The translations under genes and the position numbers were made by a program. A stretch of DNA of 64,000 nucleotides from Dryas octopetala (lineage: Eukaryota > Streptophyta > Magnoliopsida > Rosales > Rosaceae): assembly GCA_963921425.1 (NCBI GenBank), contig OY992832.1, positions 10,477,249 through 10,541,248 of the forward strand, written 5' to 3'. Below, piece after piece: positions 53,095-63,905 of this stretch. Each line of letters opens with the position of its first letter. Positions within the stretch are counted from its first letter, which is position 1. The notes beneath the pieces were generated by a model. The model saw only the letters and a list, made by a program, of their open reading frames with translations. It ran no database searches and was not told where the DNA came from.

Positions 53095-54400
53095 TTAAAG
53101 AAGATTTAGAGTCCAGTCTATTTTATGAATCTTTCTTAAACTAAAATCGATAGTAATTTAGGGTTTTTAACGAGAGCAGTTTTGCTTAGCTCCTTTAACT
53201 CAGGTGTATGCTCACCTCCTATCTAAAATGCTGTCATATATTTAAAAAACTAATCATGAGTTAATCTATTGTATTTTTTTATGTTATAATGATGAGAGAG
53301 AAAAATAATTTAACAACTCTTTTCTACTTTTACCTTTATTTTTTATTACTCAACTTTTTTTATTACCCGTTAATTTCTCTTTTATCTTTTATTTAATTAT
53401 TTCTAATAATTTTTGCTTCTTTTATTTTTTTGCTCTTTTCCAGTACGCCTCCAGTACTCAAAAAACCACATCCAATTTTTTGGGTCTTCTCCTATATACA
53501 CCTTTATCTATTTTTTTAATTAATGAAAAAATAAAATATTCCAACAACACATTTGCAATTTGAACAAAAAACTCATTTGCAAAGTTTAATCTAAAATGTT
53601 GGCCAAACAAAAATCTAAAACAACTCATTTGCATACATAAAAAATCCAATAAAAAAGTTACATGAGTTAAAGAAAAAAATTAATTAAAAAAGTAGATAAA
53701 ATGTGTATACAGGAGAAGACCCAAAAAAAATGGATGTGGTTTTTTGGGTATTGGAGGCAAACTGGAGAAGAGCAAAAAAAAAAAAGAAGCAAAAATTATT
53801 AAATGGATATGGTTTTTTGGATACTAGAGGCATACTGGAGAAGAGCCAAAAAAACAAAAGAAGCAAAAATTATTAGAAATAATTAAATAAAAGAGAAAAG
53901 AGAAATTAATAGATAATAAAAAAGTGGAAAAAAGTTGAGTAATAAAAGATAAGGATAAAAGTAGAAAAAAGTTGTCAAATTATTTTTCTCTCTCATCCTT
54001 ATAACATTAGAAATAATTAAATATAATAGATTTATTTATGGTTATTTTTTTAAACACATGACAGTATTTTAGATAGGAGGTAAGCATACACCTGAATTAA
54101 AGGGAGGTGAGCAAAACTGTTCTCGTTTTTAATTAAGTATTTTTATTTTTCTTCTTTGACGGCTTTATGTTAGGTTTTAACTCCAAGATTTTGAGTTGAA
54201 GTTAAAACCTAACATGCAGCCTCTACAAAACCCACTCTACACCCTAAGAGGGTTAATACCCTTCAAATCAGGAAATGACTTTATTATGAATTAAAAAGAT
54301 TTTCTTATAAATTAAAAGGACTTTATTATGAATTAAAAGATTTTCTTATAAATTTTAAAACACCCTCAGCCTCCATCTAAAAACTGTTTTTTTAAACTCT
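53095..54400. repeat. Dispersed repeat, copy B, split by a foldback element
   Basis: 53095-53170 and 54125-54400 together are homologous to 35795-36155. The two parts join exactly where copy A reads AGGGTTTTTAATTAAG, so copy A preserves the pre-insertion site. The central hairpin of copy B is shorter than in copy A. Confidence 0.8.
53171..54124. mobile_element. Long foldback element (near-complete palindrome, about 954 bp)
   Basis: Ends are CGAGAGCAGTTTTGC on the left and, read inwards from the right, CGAGAACAGTTTTGC. The arms continue through GGTGTATGC and CCTCCTATCTAAAAT, and then nearly the whole interior is mirrored, including CCACATCCA...TGGATGTGG. The flanking duplication is GTTTTTAA (53163-53170 and 54125-54132), or 7 bp if the terminal G belongs to the element. 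An 8-bp duplication would suit a hAT-like origin, but the class is not assigned. Confidence 0.82.
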
Positions 54401-55728
54401 TGTATTAATCCCAGTGAATTCATTCTAAATAACCTTAATATAAATTAGCCAAATGATGATATCAAAAGTGCACTACTTTGTGCTAATACTAGCTAACATA
54501 GTTATTAAATTCGCATATGTACTTATTTTTAAAAAACAACTTCCGTTTTTCGCATTTTTCAAAAGATATGAAAAAAAATGCATACTTTTCAATCTAAATA
54601 TATAATATATGTATTTTTCAATTATACGCGTATCAATCATGTATTAAACATGTATTATTCTCGTATTATCACATATTATTTTGTATTTTTCACATATTAT
54701 TTGTACTTTTTTGAAAAAATTAAAAAATTAAAAAATTAAAATAAAAAATATATATTAAATCCAAATTTTTCACTGTACTTTTAAAACAAATATTTCAAAT
54801 AATACACGTACATATTTTTGCCGTCCCGTATATTACTAACTATGCTAGCTACTATTATTATATATATATAGTTAATATCCTTCCTCATGCAAATTCAGTT
54901 ATACAAGAATTGCTTGCTTTGCCCAATTAGTAAATATCGTAACACATTCAATCAATAATTAAGATACCTAATGGTCCATATTTACAATATGATAAGATCG
55001 AAGACATTTATATATATAATAATATAATATGTATTGAAGATTAATCTCCAAAACCTACTTCCGTGTAGCAATCCGGGAACTTTTTAAAATGATAAGGATT
55101 TGAAGATCAGAACAGATAGATAATTAGCTGAAAATTCTAAATGATATTATTCTCTTCTCTTTTATATCCTCTACTGAAAATTTCTCTAGTGCAATTATCT
55201 GTAAAGATTATCTATGTGTGTGTATAGTAAAAAAGAACATCAATTCTCAAGGATATACATTAGTTGTCTAAATTTAGTGAAGTAGACAGTCATCGTTATT
55301 ATGTACCCAAAAAAAAATAGATAGTGGGTTGGTCACACAATTCGGCCAAAGATTCATATATATCGTAATTAATAAAAAAAAAACTTAAATTAAATCAAAA
55401 TTAATTAGAAAAGGTTACTAATGAATAAAAATTGGAGTGGCACTATTGTCACCCCCATTCTTATTTGCCGACCCATCTTATTTTCACACCCCACAAATTT
55501 TTGTAAAGAAATAAACCTATTCATCACACCCCCTATTATTCCCAAATTGTCCCTATCCTTTTCTCCTCCTCCTTCATCTTATCCTTCCCTTTCCCCTATC
55601 TTTTATAAATTTTGATTTACCTATTTTGAAGAATAGAAAAGATTTTCTCTTCAAAATAATTGTCCAATCAAATTGGATGAAATTAACAAGTAGTACTCTA
55701 TTTCAATTGAATTTTTAAATCATCCTAA
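54401..55728. other. AT-rich intergenic DNA
   Basis: No supported gene. The ORF at 55421-55615 is low-complexity and lacks any recognisable domain. Confidence 0.4.
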
Positions 55729-55992
55729 GGACTTGTTTGATAGTGCTTTTAGAAGGCTTGGAAGGCTTAAAAGTGATTTCAAATAGTCAAAAACAATTTT
55801 GGTTATGTTTGGCAACAAAAAAAAAAAGAAGCGCTTTTGGGATCTAAAAACACTTAGAAGCACTTCCAAGTATATTAACAAGAAGCACTGAAAAAATTTT
55901 CAAAAAAATCTATGAATTTCTAACAAAAGCGCTTCTAGTGAAAGTGCTACTGGACAAAAACGCTTCTAACATAAGCACTCTCAAACAAACCC
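55729..55992. mobile_element. Tourist-like (PIF/Harbinger) MITE
   Basis: A 264-bp element flanked by TAA (55726-55728 and 55993-55995). The left end GGACTTGTTTGATAGTGCTT matches the right end read inwards, GGGTTTGTTTGAGAGTGCTT. The interior has AAGCGCTTTT-type motifs and no coding region. Confidence 0.8.
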
Positions 55993-56541
55993 TAAATCAA
56001 TGAAAAGACAAATATTCTTGTTGAAGTTGGTAGGTAATCGGTGTAGTGGTTAGAAGTTCATTCATTAGCCCAATTAGATTCTTATAATTTTGTAAAAGAA
56101 AGTGCTGAAAGTGGTGGATCCATGCTTCCATACTCTTAGCACTTGTATTTATGTTTTACTAGGCAGCCATGCAGGGCTGGATTTGAGATTTTGTAGGCCC
56201 TATGCAAAAATTAAAAATTGGGCCCTCTCTAACATATCACAAAAAAAATACTAAGGAAAAATTCATTGATTGAAAAAAAAAATTAGGGATTTTACTATTT
56301 TTTTTGTATCAATTGACAAAAGAGGGATGAACTAAACAAAGGTTTGTGAATAGAATTATTGTATAGAAGTTTGATATCGACTAATGAGAGTGTGCATAGA
56401 TTGAAAATTGAGTGAGAAAGAGAGATGAGTGAGAGAAATAGAGAGAGTACGTAACTAGCAGAAGACGAAGCGATCAGTTAATAAACAAAAAAAAAAATTC
56501 CTGCAGTAATATATATTTTTTTATTTTTAAATTTAATTATA

Positions 56542-58223
56542 GGAAAATGTTAGCAAAGTGATTATAACTATACCCCTATTTTCATTTGAGGATCCCATTT
56601 TCACTTTGTTTTAATTAAGGACTATTATTTTTCAAGTGCTTCAATTAAAGATATTCCGTCAATTCTGTCAAAACTTCCGTTAAAATTGATCACGTGAGGG
56701 TCACGTGACCAATTTATAAGAGCAAAAAAGTCTTTTCTATAAAAAAAATAAAACTAAATAAATTTAAACAAATTTAAAAACAAAACAAAAAATTCCCTCC
56801 ATCTCCCACCTTCACCACCCCCTGCACCATGTCGACCCTCTCTCTGTTTTCATTGCAGGACCTTCAAGATCACCTTATGTCTGTTGCTAAAGCAATCCAA
56901 TGACCAAACTTTCACACCCCAAAACGCCGCCGTCGACAACCTCCACGTGGTCTTCACCACAAGCGGCACCGGGGGCCACATATACCCAGCCGTCGCCATA
57001 GCCGACGAGCTCAAAATCACCAACCCCACCACCCAAATCCTCTTTCTAGGCACACCCAATAGTATGGAAAGCACCACAATCCCCTCTGCCCGCTACGACT
57101 TCGACACCGTACTCGCCGCCAAATTACACCGCCCAATCCTCTCCCTAAAAAACCTTCTCCTTCCCTACTATTTGATCAGGTCCACTATTCACAGTTACAA
57201 AAAATTGTGTGATTTCAACCCCCAAATTGTATTTGGTATTAGTGGGTATGTGTCGGTCCCTATATGCTTGGCGGCCAAGGTAAAAGGGGTCAAGCTTGTA
57301 ATCCAAGAACAGAATACTGTACTGGGATTAGCCAATTGGGTTCTCTCATTTTTTGCTGATATTGTGTTTGTGGCTTTCAATTCCTCCATTGATTGTTTCC
57401 CCTCACATTGTAAGTGTGTGGTTTGTGGGAATCCGGTGAGGTCGTTTCTAAAGAAGCAGGTGTCTAAGGTCGTGGCAAGGGCGCATTTCTTTCCAAATTC
57501 TAGCAAGATGGGGGAGTTGAAGAAGGCTCAGGTTCTTTTGGTTCTTGGAGGGTCTTTAGGTGCCAATGCTATTAACATTGCTCTGTTGAATTTGTATGAT
57601 CAGATGCTGTTGGAGAAGGAAAACTTGTTTATTATATGGCTGAGACTGATGTTGGGGGTTGACTGGGTTTTGCGACGGGGCCGAGGCTGGGTTGGGGTGG
57701 TGGAGCTGGATGGGGCCAGGGCAGGGCTGGGATGGGTGGGGGAGGGGGGAAGGATGACAATGGTATAGGGGAGGAGGGGGCGGGGATGAGTGACTGTGAC
57801 GGGGAAGGGGAGGGGGAGCTAGCTGGGGGGCAGAGAGAAAGAGAAAGATAAGAGAGGCAGAGATATGAGAGAAAAGAGAGGGGAGGGGAGGGAAATGGAT
57901 GGGAGGGGGGGTGGGGCTGGGCTGGGGGGGGAGTGTTGGGTCGACATGGTGCAGGGGGTGGCAAAGGTGGGAGATGGAGGGAATTTTTTATTTTGTTTTT
58001 AAATTTGTTTAAATTTATTTAGTTTTATTTTTTTTTAGAGAAAAAACTTTTTTGCCCTTATAAATTGGTCACATGACCCTCACATGATCAATTTTAATAG
58101 AAGTTTTGACAGAATTGACGGAATATCCTTGAAAAATAATAGTTCTTGATTGAAGCAAAGTGAAAACAGGATCCTCAACTGAAAATAGGGATATAGTTAT
58201 AGTTATTTTGCTAACATTTTCCC
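56542..58223 (+). mobile_element. Pack-MULE carrying a MurG gene fragment
   Basis: A 1,682-bp Mutator-like element with about 300-bp inverted repeats. The left end begins GGAAAATGTTAGC and the right, read inwards, GGGAAAATGTTAGC. The arms match through CACGTGAGGGTCACGTGACC-like sequence, the AAATTTAAAC blocks and the CCCTGCACCATGTCGACC block. A perfect 9-bp duplication TTAATTATA flanks it (56533-56541 and 58224-58232), the diagnostic size for Mutator. It has no transposase; it holds a captured gene fragment (56860-57645) and a G-rich stretch (57650-57950). Confidence 0.94.
56860..57645 (+). pseudogene. Captured MurG-like glycosyltransferase fragment
   Basis: One uninterrupted frame reads NLHVVFTTSGTGGHIYPAVA, then IVFGISGYVSVP, LVIQEQNTVLGLANWVLS, VVCGNPVR and VLLVLGGSLGANAINIALLN. 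These are the successive signature motifs of MurG, the enzyme adding GlcNAc to lipid I in peptidoglycan synthesis; plants keep a nuclear, plastid-targeted MurG-like gene. Present are the N-terminal acceptor-binding half and the start of the C-terminal half; the sugar-nucleotide-binding end and transit peptide are missing. After IIWLR the frame runs into G-rich DNA and stops at 57768. The ATG in the left inverted repeat (56829) is in another frame and stops after about 24 codons, so no good start serves this frame. It is probably not a working enzyme; the parental gene is outside the window. Confidence 0.9.
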
Positions 58224-58363
58224 TTAATTATATTATATATATAAAAATATATATTATAATATTAAATATATAAGTGGGCCCAAAATTTTTGGGGCCCCTC
58301 TCGAGGTGGGGCCTTGAGCAAGTGCTCAACTCGCTCCCCCTCAAATCCGGCCTTGCAATCATG

Positions 58364-60474
58364 CCAATCATAGATTTTTTTTTTTTTTCTGCTAGTATGC
58401 CTTTTTTAGTAATTTTATAAAAGAAGAAAATTATAATTAAATTTTAAAAATAAAAAAAATAAGACAGGTGAATGAAAATAACACCACTGAATGCTTGTGA
58501 CGCATCGATTTCAGTGCAGGCAGCAAGCCCGTCCTTCACTAGAGCACTACAATTGGCAATTGGCTGTACTAATACGTAGCCATTCATACAAATTTGCCAC
58601 CTTATCTTTTCATTGTCCATTTCTGCTTGTTTTCTTTCATTCGTCGCATCCATGCATCGTTTATGGGGTCCACATTTCAGTACTTGACTCACTCCACACA
58701 ATCAATCAAAATTTATTTTCTTAATTCGATCAACTCTTCTTCTTCAAAGTTCACATGCAAATATATATATATATATATAATGTATAATAATCATTTCTTA
58801 ATTGTTCGATGTTTAACATGTCATGTAAATATGTAATATGGCTGTGAATGAGAATCAAATAAAGACTGTTAATTAGCATATTCATTCATGATTCTAGTTA
58901 ATCGATCAACAATTTTAATTCACAATTGGAAAATATATAACAAACTATATTGCAAAAGAAATGGATGGTTCGGAAAGTACACAATTGGCTAAATGATTTT
59001 TGATTTTGAAAATTTTTTTATAGAGATGATCTTAATTTAAAGTAGGGCCTAAAAAATGGATTGTTCGGATTTTGAGATTACATTGTGCAGTGGAACTTGC
59101 TAAGCAGTTAGTTTTAGAGTATTTTTATATATATGTGGAAATGTATATACAAAAATATACGAAAATGTTCTCTTAATTAATTATTAGGCAATATGACAAC
59201 ATAATATTATTATATTAATAATATTAGAATTATTAACTCATAAGTTAATTCTAAATTAAAGTTGTGTTCTAGATTTTTAGTCTTATTTTGTTTTGTTTTG
59301 TTTTGTATAGACGATGAGAAGGCAATTTCTGTACTCATCAACCAATTAATTTCCTTGTGGAGTCTTTGACCAGTTTATTCTGCCACCACTCATTTTCGAT
59401 GATTTCTTGTTTAATTGAGACCACCTTTAGCCTACTCATATGTCATTACATATATAGTCAGAATCAGATTTGTATATATCATATATATGGGGGCAATGGC
59501 CGGGCGTCCCAAAAATAACCTCATGCACCTTTCAAAGTAATGTCGTATATATATGTTTGGTAAGTGTCCCTACAAAAATGATGTCATTAATGCATATTAA
59601 TTAACTCAGTTCATCCCTACTTTATGTATTAATATAGGAATACCGTACATAACAAGTGCATGCACAACAGTACAACTGAGTTTTTCAAAAAAGTAGTGAT
59701 CCTGTTTAGCTTTGTTAAGAGACAGAAAATGAGAAAAGTAGATATAAACAGAGAAAGTAAATGGAAAGGGTCAAGTGGATTGTGGACCAAATGTAGTTCA
59801 TGTTTTGGCCAGGCACGCACAATTCATTTACATTTGGAGCTGAGGACATAAAGTGCCTCCTGTAGTAACGCCCATTATTAATGTTTTTTTTCTTCGTAAA
59901 TTAAACCACTGTAATTAATGTTTCCTAGCCTCTTTGTTAGTTCAAATTAATGCTTTCTAAAAAATTTATGTTTTTAATTGGAAAAGTGAGTATGGGAGGA
60001 TGATAACAAATAAACCAAAATTTCTTATATAAGTCGGTTTTACATTATATATAAGCTCGACTTGACAAGAATGAATGTGAAATATATTATTTGCACCTCA
60101 TTCATTGTTTACTATACCCAAATATTGTGAGCCCTAAACTGTATAGATGAGCCCGACGCACTACACCTGATCAACATGTTGATACACACAAAAATCCCTC
60201 AAACACACAAAAAACACCCATATGGGAAATGAATTGATCATAAACGCATTCTCTATTCTTATCTTAAGGAGAAAGGGTACGTACATTGGCCAAAAAAAAA
60301 AAAAGGAGAAAGGGTACGTGTCACTAGAACCTAGAGGTCAAAGACCATGCGTGAAATTTAAGCTATTCATAGTTATCACCAATTTTTGTAGCATACTGAT
60401 GCTTTTTACCCTAATTAAAGAGAGGTAGTTAGACTTTGTATTATTCCATTGATTCTTGTTTGTGCTCAAATCAA
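58364..60474. other. Intergenic DNA
   Basis: AT-rich with TA runs near 58762-58779 and 59124-59135. Short ORFs show no domain. No gene seen. Confidence 0.4.
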
Positions 60475-60482
60475 TTTGCCAT

Positions 60483-60772
60483 CAGTGGCGGATCTACAGT
60501 GGGGTCAATGGGGTCACTGGACCCCATAAACTCAAAAAGGCTGGGCTTGATGAAAAATCTTGACCTCATGAAATCTTGGTTGCAGCCATGGTTGGCAAGG
60601 GCAAGATTGCAGAGCAGGGGCAAGAACCAGAACAGGGGAAAGAACCAGAGCCTATCGCCGTCGCTCGTCGCCCCCTGCTCCCTCACTGTCGCCGTCGCCC
60701 CTTGCTCCCTCGCTTCCGCCCCTGCTGGGTTTATCTTGCCCCCATACCAGTGGATGTCTAGATCCGCCACTG
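60483..60772. mobile_element. hAT-type MITE with perfect 8-bp duplication
   Basis: A 290-bp element with CAGTGGCGGATCTA at the left and its exact complement TAGATCCGCCACTG at the right. It is flanked by TTTGCCAT at 60475-60482 and 60773-60780. The CAGTGGCGG terminus and 8-bp duplication are classic for hAT-derived elements. The GC-rich interior has two tandem copies of a CTGCTCCCTC-CTGTCGCCGTCGCC-type unit, creating spurious ORFs in both directions. Confidence 0.93.
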
Positions 60773-60780
60773 TTTGCCAT

Positions 60781-62378
60781 ATCAAAACAAAGTCTAAGTA
60801 AGGGCTACCTTTAACATATACTTGGCATATAACATTTATTCAAAACAAAATTGGAAGTAATGGTACATTTATTTGAAAAGAGTTATCAAACCCACCCACC
60901 TAGAAATCTTTGACAAGTTTTATTAGAAAACGTACAAAAACAAAAGCATCTTTGACAAGTTTCAGAGATGTATCCTTAGCTTGCTTGAAATTTCCTCTTC
61001 AATGTGAATCTACGTATATTTCAGCTGACCCCAAGCCTAGCTTTCTTGGCTTCTTGCTAGCTCTGTAATCAATATAATTACACTAATTATAGTCCATATA
61101 GTGAGTATTTTGACATGAACTCATGAACTGCTTCAACCTTACTCGATCAATCTGTAATATTATAGCCAATACCGCAGTACGTACTATGTACTTATGCAGA
61201 GCTATAGGATGGGGATACGTACCTAATGCACATTAGGAGGGTGATGTTTAAGGCATTAATCATGGTGTGATTGCTAATTAAGTGGGCAAAGCATAGCTTG
61301 ATTTATGCACTAGCTAGCTAGGCTTATCTACTTTGGACTCTAAAATCGTTGGTGGGTTCAATAAGAGTTATCAATGGGTTTAGGTGCATTAACTGCCGAA
61401 TTATATACATGTTGATGGATCTGGTTTACTTGATAATTTAATTAAGCTTTTTTGTTTGTCTTCAACAAAAAATTAGAGTACTTGTCGATTTTCTAATGCT
61501 GAATATTAACACAGTTTAATTTTCCACACCGAAAAAATAAAAAATAAGAAAAGCCAATAAAATATTAATCTACAAAGATGACACTTTCTTGTTCTAAGAT
61601 GCTTGTGCTCCTTCAGCCTTGAGCTACCACCGTCAAAACAGCATTACCAATGCCAAGCCACCTAAACCATGATCCATGCGAATTGACGGAAACACCCTCA
61701 CCAGAAACCCGAATAGACAAATGTATCCCTCCAACTCAAATAACCACCGGAAATCACGTAAATTACCGTACAGAGACACACAGTCCATTCGGTCATATCG
61801 TGTCAGAGATCTTCCAGATCCGTTTCGGACGTTACAACCCCGAAAATTAATACAGTCCCAATTCCGTAATTTTGCGCCAATTTCGTGTCCGGTTTATTTG
61901 GCCACCCTGAAACTACAAGAATTTTTTTGGACTGCTTGTTTGGATGCCCAGAAAATGCAAAAACAAATCACAACCCAAAAAGGCTTCAATCTCCCAAACA
62001 GAATATTCAAATTTAAATAAAAACTTGAAATTGGCAATACATAGAATCCCAATTCTCGTTACATTTCACTTTTTGCTCCCATATCTCTCGGGAACCAAGC
62101 TTAACACAATTGGGACAAAAAAAAACAAGTATTTTCATTTTTGCCATGACGTTTCAGTTATACAGAGAGCACTAGCACTCTATGCAGCAGTATTCTTTCC
62201 CTTTACACAAAAAACTAAAAAGTCTGATCCTCCTCCACCTCCAAGCCAGGACTTTACTCTTTTCGCTTCGTTTCGATCGAAAACGATATTTACAAAAAAG
62301 CCCAAAACATCTCCCTAAATTACCAAATCTACCAAGATCGATTTCCATTGGAAAAACAAAAAACGCCAACGCTTCAAT
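60781..62378. other. Intergenic DNA and SAUR 3' flank
   Basis: No gene seen. The last few hundred bases are probably the 3' UTR and terminator of the minus-strand SAUR gene. ORFs between 61650 and 62500 in plus frames have no recognisable domain. Confidence 0.4.
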
Positions 62379-62810
62379 TCAGGCGGGAGTTCCGTACAGA
62401 AACTCGTCGGAGATGGAGCTGAGGAGGTCGCCTAGGTCACGCGCCTGGGCGGCGCGTCCGAGCCTGAGCGCCTCGAGCACGCGCTCGAACACGATCACGT
62501 GACAGGGGATCCGGAGCACGCCCTTCTGCTCGTAGCCATACTCCTGCGCTGACTTGTTGAGCAGCTCGATGAACACCGGGTGGTTCAGCAGCTCGGCGCT
62601 CACCACGAACCGCTCCATCTCGTCGCCGACGTAGACCGGCACGTGGCCCTCCGGAACCGCCGTCTCTGCCGCCGAGGAGCGCCGGCGACGCAACTTCAGC
62701 ACTCGGAACGACTCGCTCCGGCGCGGCCGCTGCGAAGAGGAGTCGGAGCGCAGCAGACAGTACTGCGACGAGTCGGCGACGCGCGAGAGCCGTCGGATCA
62801 ACTGTTTCAT
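62379..62810 (-). CDS. SAUR-family auxin-responsive protein
   Basis: A single exon encodes 143 residues from MKQLIRRLSRVADSSQY; an upstream extension of the frame to 63065 is low-complexity leader and not coding. The SAUR core is clear: VPEGHVPVYVGDEMERFVV, then HPVFIELLNKSAQEYGYEQK, GVLRIPC and the C-terminal FERVLEALRLG. A basic Arg-rich N-terminal segment precedes it, as in the longer SAUR71/72-like subgroup. SAUR proteins are short-lived, auxin-induced growth regulators; many inhibit PP2C.D phosphatases to activate plasma-membrane proton pumps. Lack of introns and strong GC bias in an AT-rich region are normal for the family. The exact paralogue cannot be named. Confidence 0.9.
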   Translation of the reverse strand: MKQLIRRLSRVADSSQYCLLRSDSSSQRPRRSESFRVLKLRRRRSSAAETAVPEGHVPVYVGDEMERFVVSAELLNHPVFIELLNKSAQEYGYEQKGVLRIPCHVIVFERVLEALRLGRAAQARDLGDLLSSISDEFLYGTPA

Positions 62811-63010
62811 GTTTGATTGATGATGTTGCGGAGCTGGAGCGTTGCAAAGAGAGAAAGAGAGAGAAGTGTAGAGTTTTTTTTTTTTGAGAGAGAGAGAGAG
62901 AGAGATGATGGAGGGGAGTGGGTGGTGTGGGGGGTGTGAAGGGGAATATAAAGGGCAGGAAAGGGAATAAAGAAGGGAGAGAGAGTGTGTGTGTAATGTA
63001 AGACATGGAA
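62811..63010 (-). promoter_or_regulatory. SAUR 5' leader and core promoter
   Basis: On the minus strand a CT run (about 62885-62905) and pyrimidine-rich leader precede the start codon, and TTTATATTCC at about 62944-62953 is a TATA-like element some 135 bp upstream. No TGTCTC auxin-response element was noticed in this stretch. Confidence 0.45.
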
Positions 63011-63179
63011 AGGTGATGATGAGAGAAGGTTGGGAGGTACAATTAGGCGTACTTGGCAGGTACAATAAGTGAGACTCAGACCTTTTTTTTTTTTTCTTTA
63101 TTCTTGAAATTTTAAAATATTACAAATCTTATTTTATTTTGGGTATTCTTTTTTATTACACATAAAACCAAGGAATAAA

Positions 63180-63300
63180 ATTTCGGGTTTCGAGAAAATT
63201 TCGATGGAAATTTCGATGGAAATTTCGACGGAAATTTCGAAGATTTTTAAATTTCGACAAAAATTCGACGGAAACGATGGAAATTATTATCAAAAAACGG
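63180..63300. repeat. Short tandem repeat of GGAAATTTCGA units
   Basis: Four or more near-perfect copies of a unit of about 12-14 bp built on GAAATTTCGATG or GAAATTTCGACG, decaying towards 63300. Confidence 0.8.
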
Positions 63301-63549
63301 AAATTTTGAATGAAACTTCACAATATGTTTATTTAACATATTATCTACTACATTGATAAAAAACATTGAAAAAAAATCAAATTATATGGTAGGTTTCATG
63401 TGATATGTGATGAATATAATGCGCGCTGGAGGCAAATACTATGAAATAAAATTAGTATAATGAATAAATAAAATTGATATATTATTTATACTCTATAATA
63501 TATACACTAAATTCTATATATTTTATAATCTATACTCTATATTATTTAA

Positions 63550-63905
63550 GATATCGTATAGAATATTAGGGTTTAGGTCCTTTAGGATATTTTTAATTAT
63601 TTTTTATATAAAAAGGTATTAGAGTTTATTGGTTTAGGGTTTAAAAACAATTAAACGAAACTCCAACACGGCCAAACGAAATCTCAAATCATTTTTTTTT
63701 TTCAATTGCCCAAAAACCTCAAATTAGGATATGGTATATGATATTAGGGTTTAGGTTCTTTACAGTATTTTAAATTATTTTTTATATTGAAATATATTAG
63801 AGTTTACAAATTTAGGGTTTAAAAACAACTACATAAAACTCCAAAAAAGCCAAATAAAAACCCAAACTATTTTATTTTCTTTACAATTGACCAAAGGCCC
63901 CAAAC
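63550..63905. repeat. 178-bp tandem duplication at the right edge
   Basis: A block starting ATATTAGGGTTTAGGTCCTT at 63563 recurs at 63741 with an offset of 178 bp. Shared segments include AATTATTTTTTATAT, TATTAGAGTTTA, TTTAGGGTTTAAAAACAA and AAACTCCAA. A pyrimidine tract follows to the window end, so further copies may lie beyond. Confidence 0.75.

Larger units (their letters stand above)
56172..58355. mobile_element. Old hAT-like element hosting the Pack-MULE
   Basis: The left end CAGGGCTGGATTTGAG and the right end read inwards, CAAGGCCGGATTTGAG, match in 14 of 16 bases. GGGCC blocks lie inside both ends (56198-56225, 58275-58315). Flanking 8-mers are CAGCCATG (56164-56171) and CAATCATG (58356-58363), six of eight identical, fitting an aged 8-bp hAT duplication. 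Without the nested element it is only about 500 bp, so it was non-autonomous. Confidence 0.7.

Noticed and set aside
57632-57964. Proline/serine-rich antisense ORF
   Set aside because: Product of the G-rich stretch inside the Pack-MULE; no domain and no splice or start support.
60436-60801. ORFs on both strands of 104-121 residues
   Set aside because: They lie inside the hAT MITE and its internal GC-rich tandem units.
62437-63042. 201-residue overlapping ORF on the same strand
   Set aside because: Shifted-frame shadow of the GC-rich SAUR gene with no domain.
62379-63065. 228-residue ORF extending the SAUR protein upstream
   Set aside because: The extra N-terminal 85 residues are low-complexity leader with CT repeats; the family start MKQLIRR fits at 62810.
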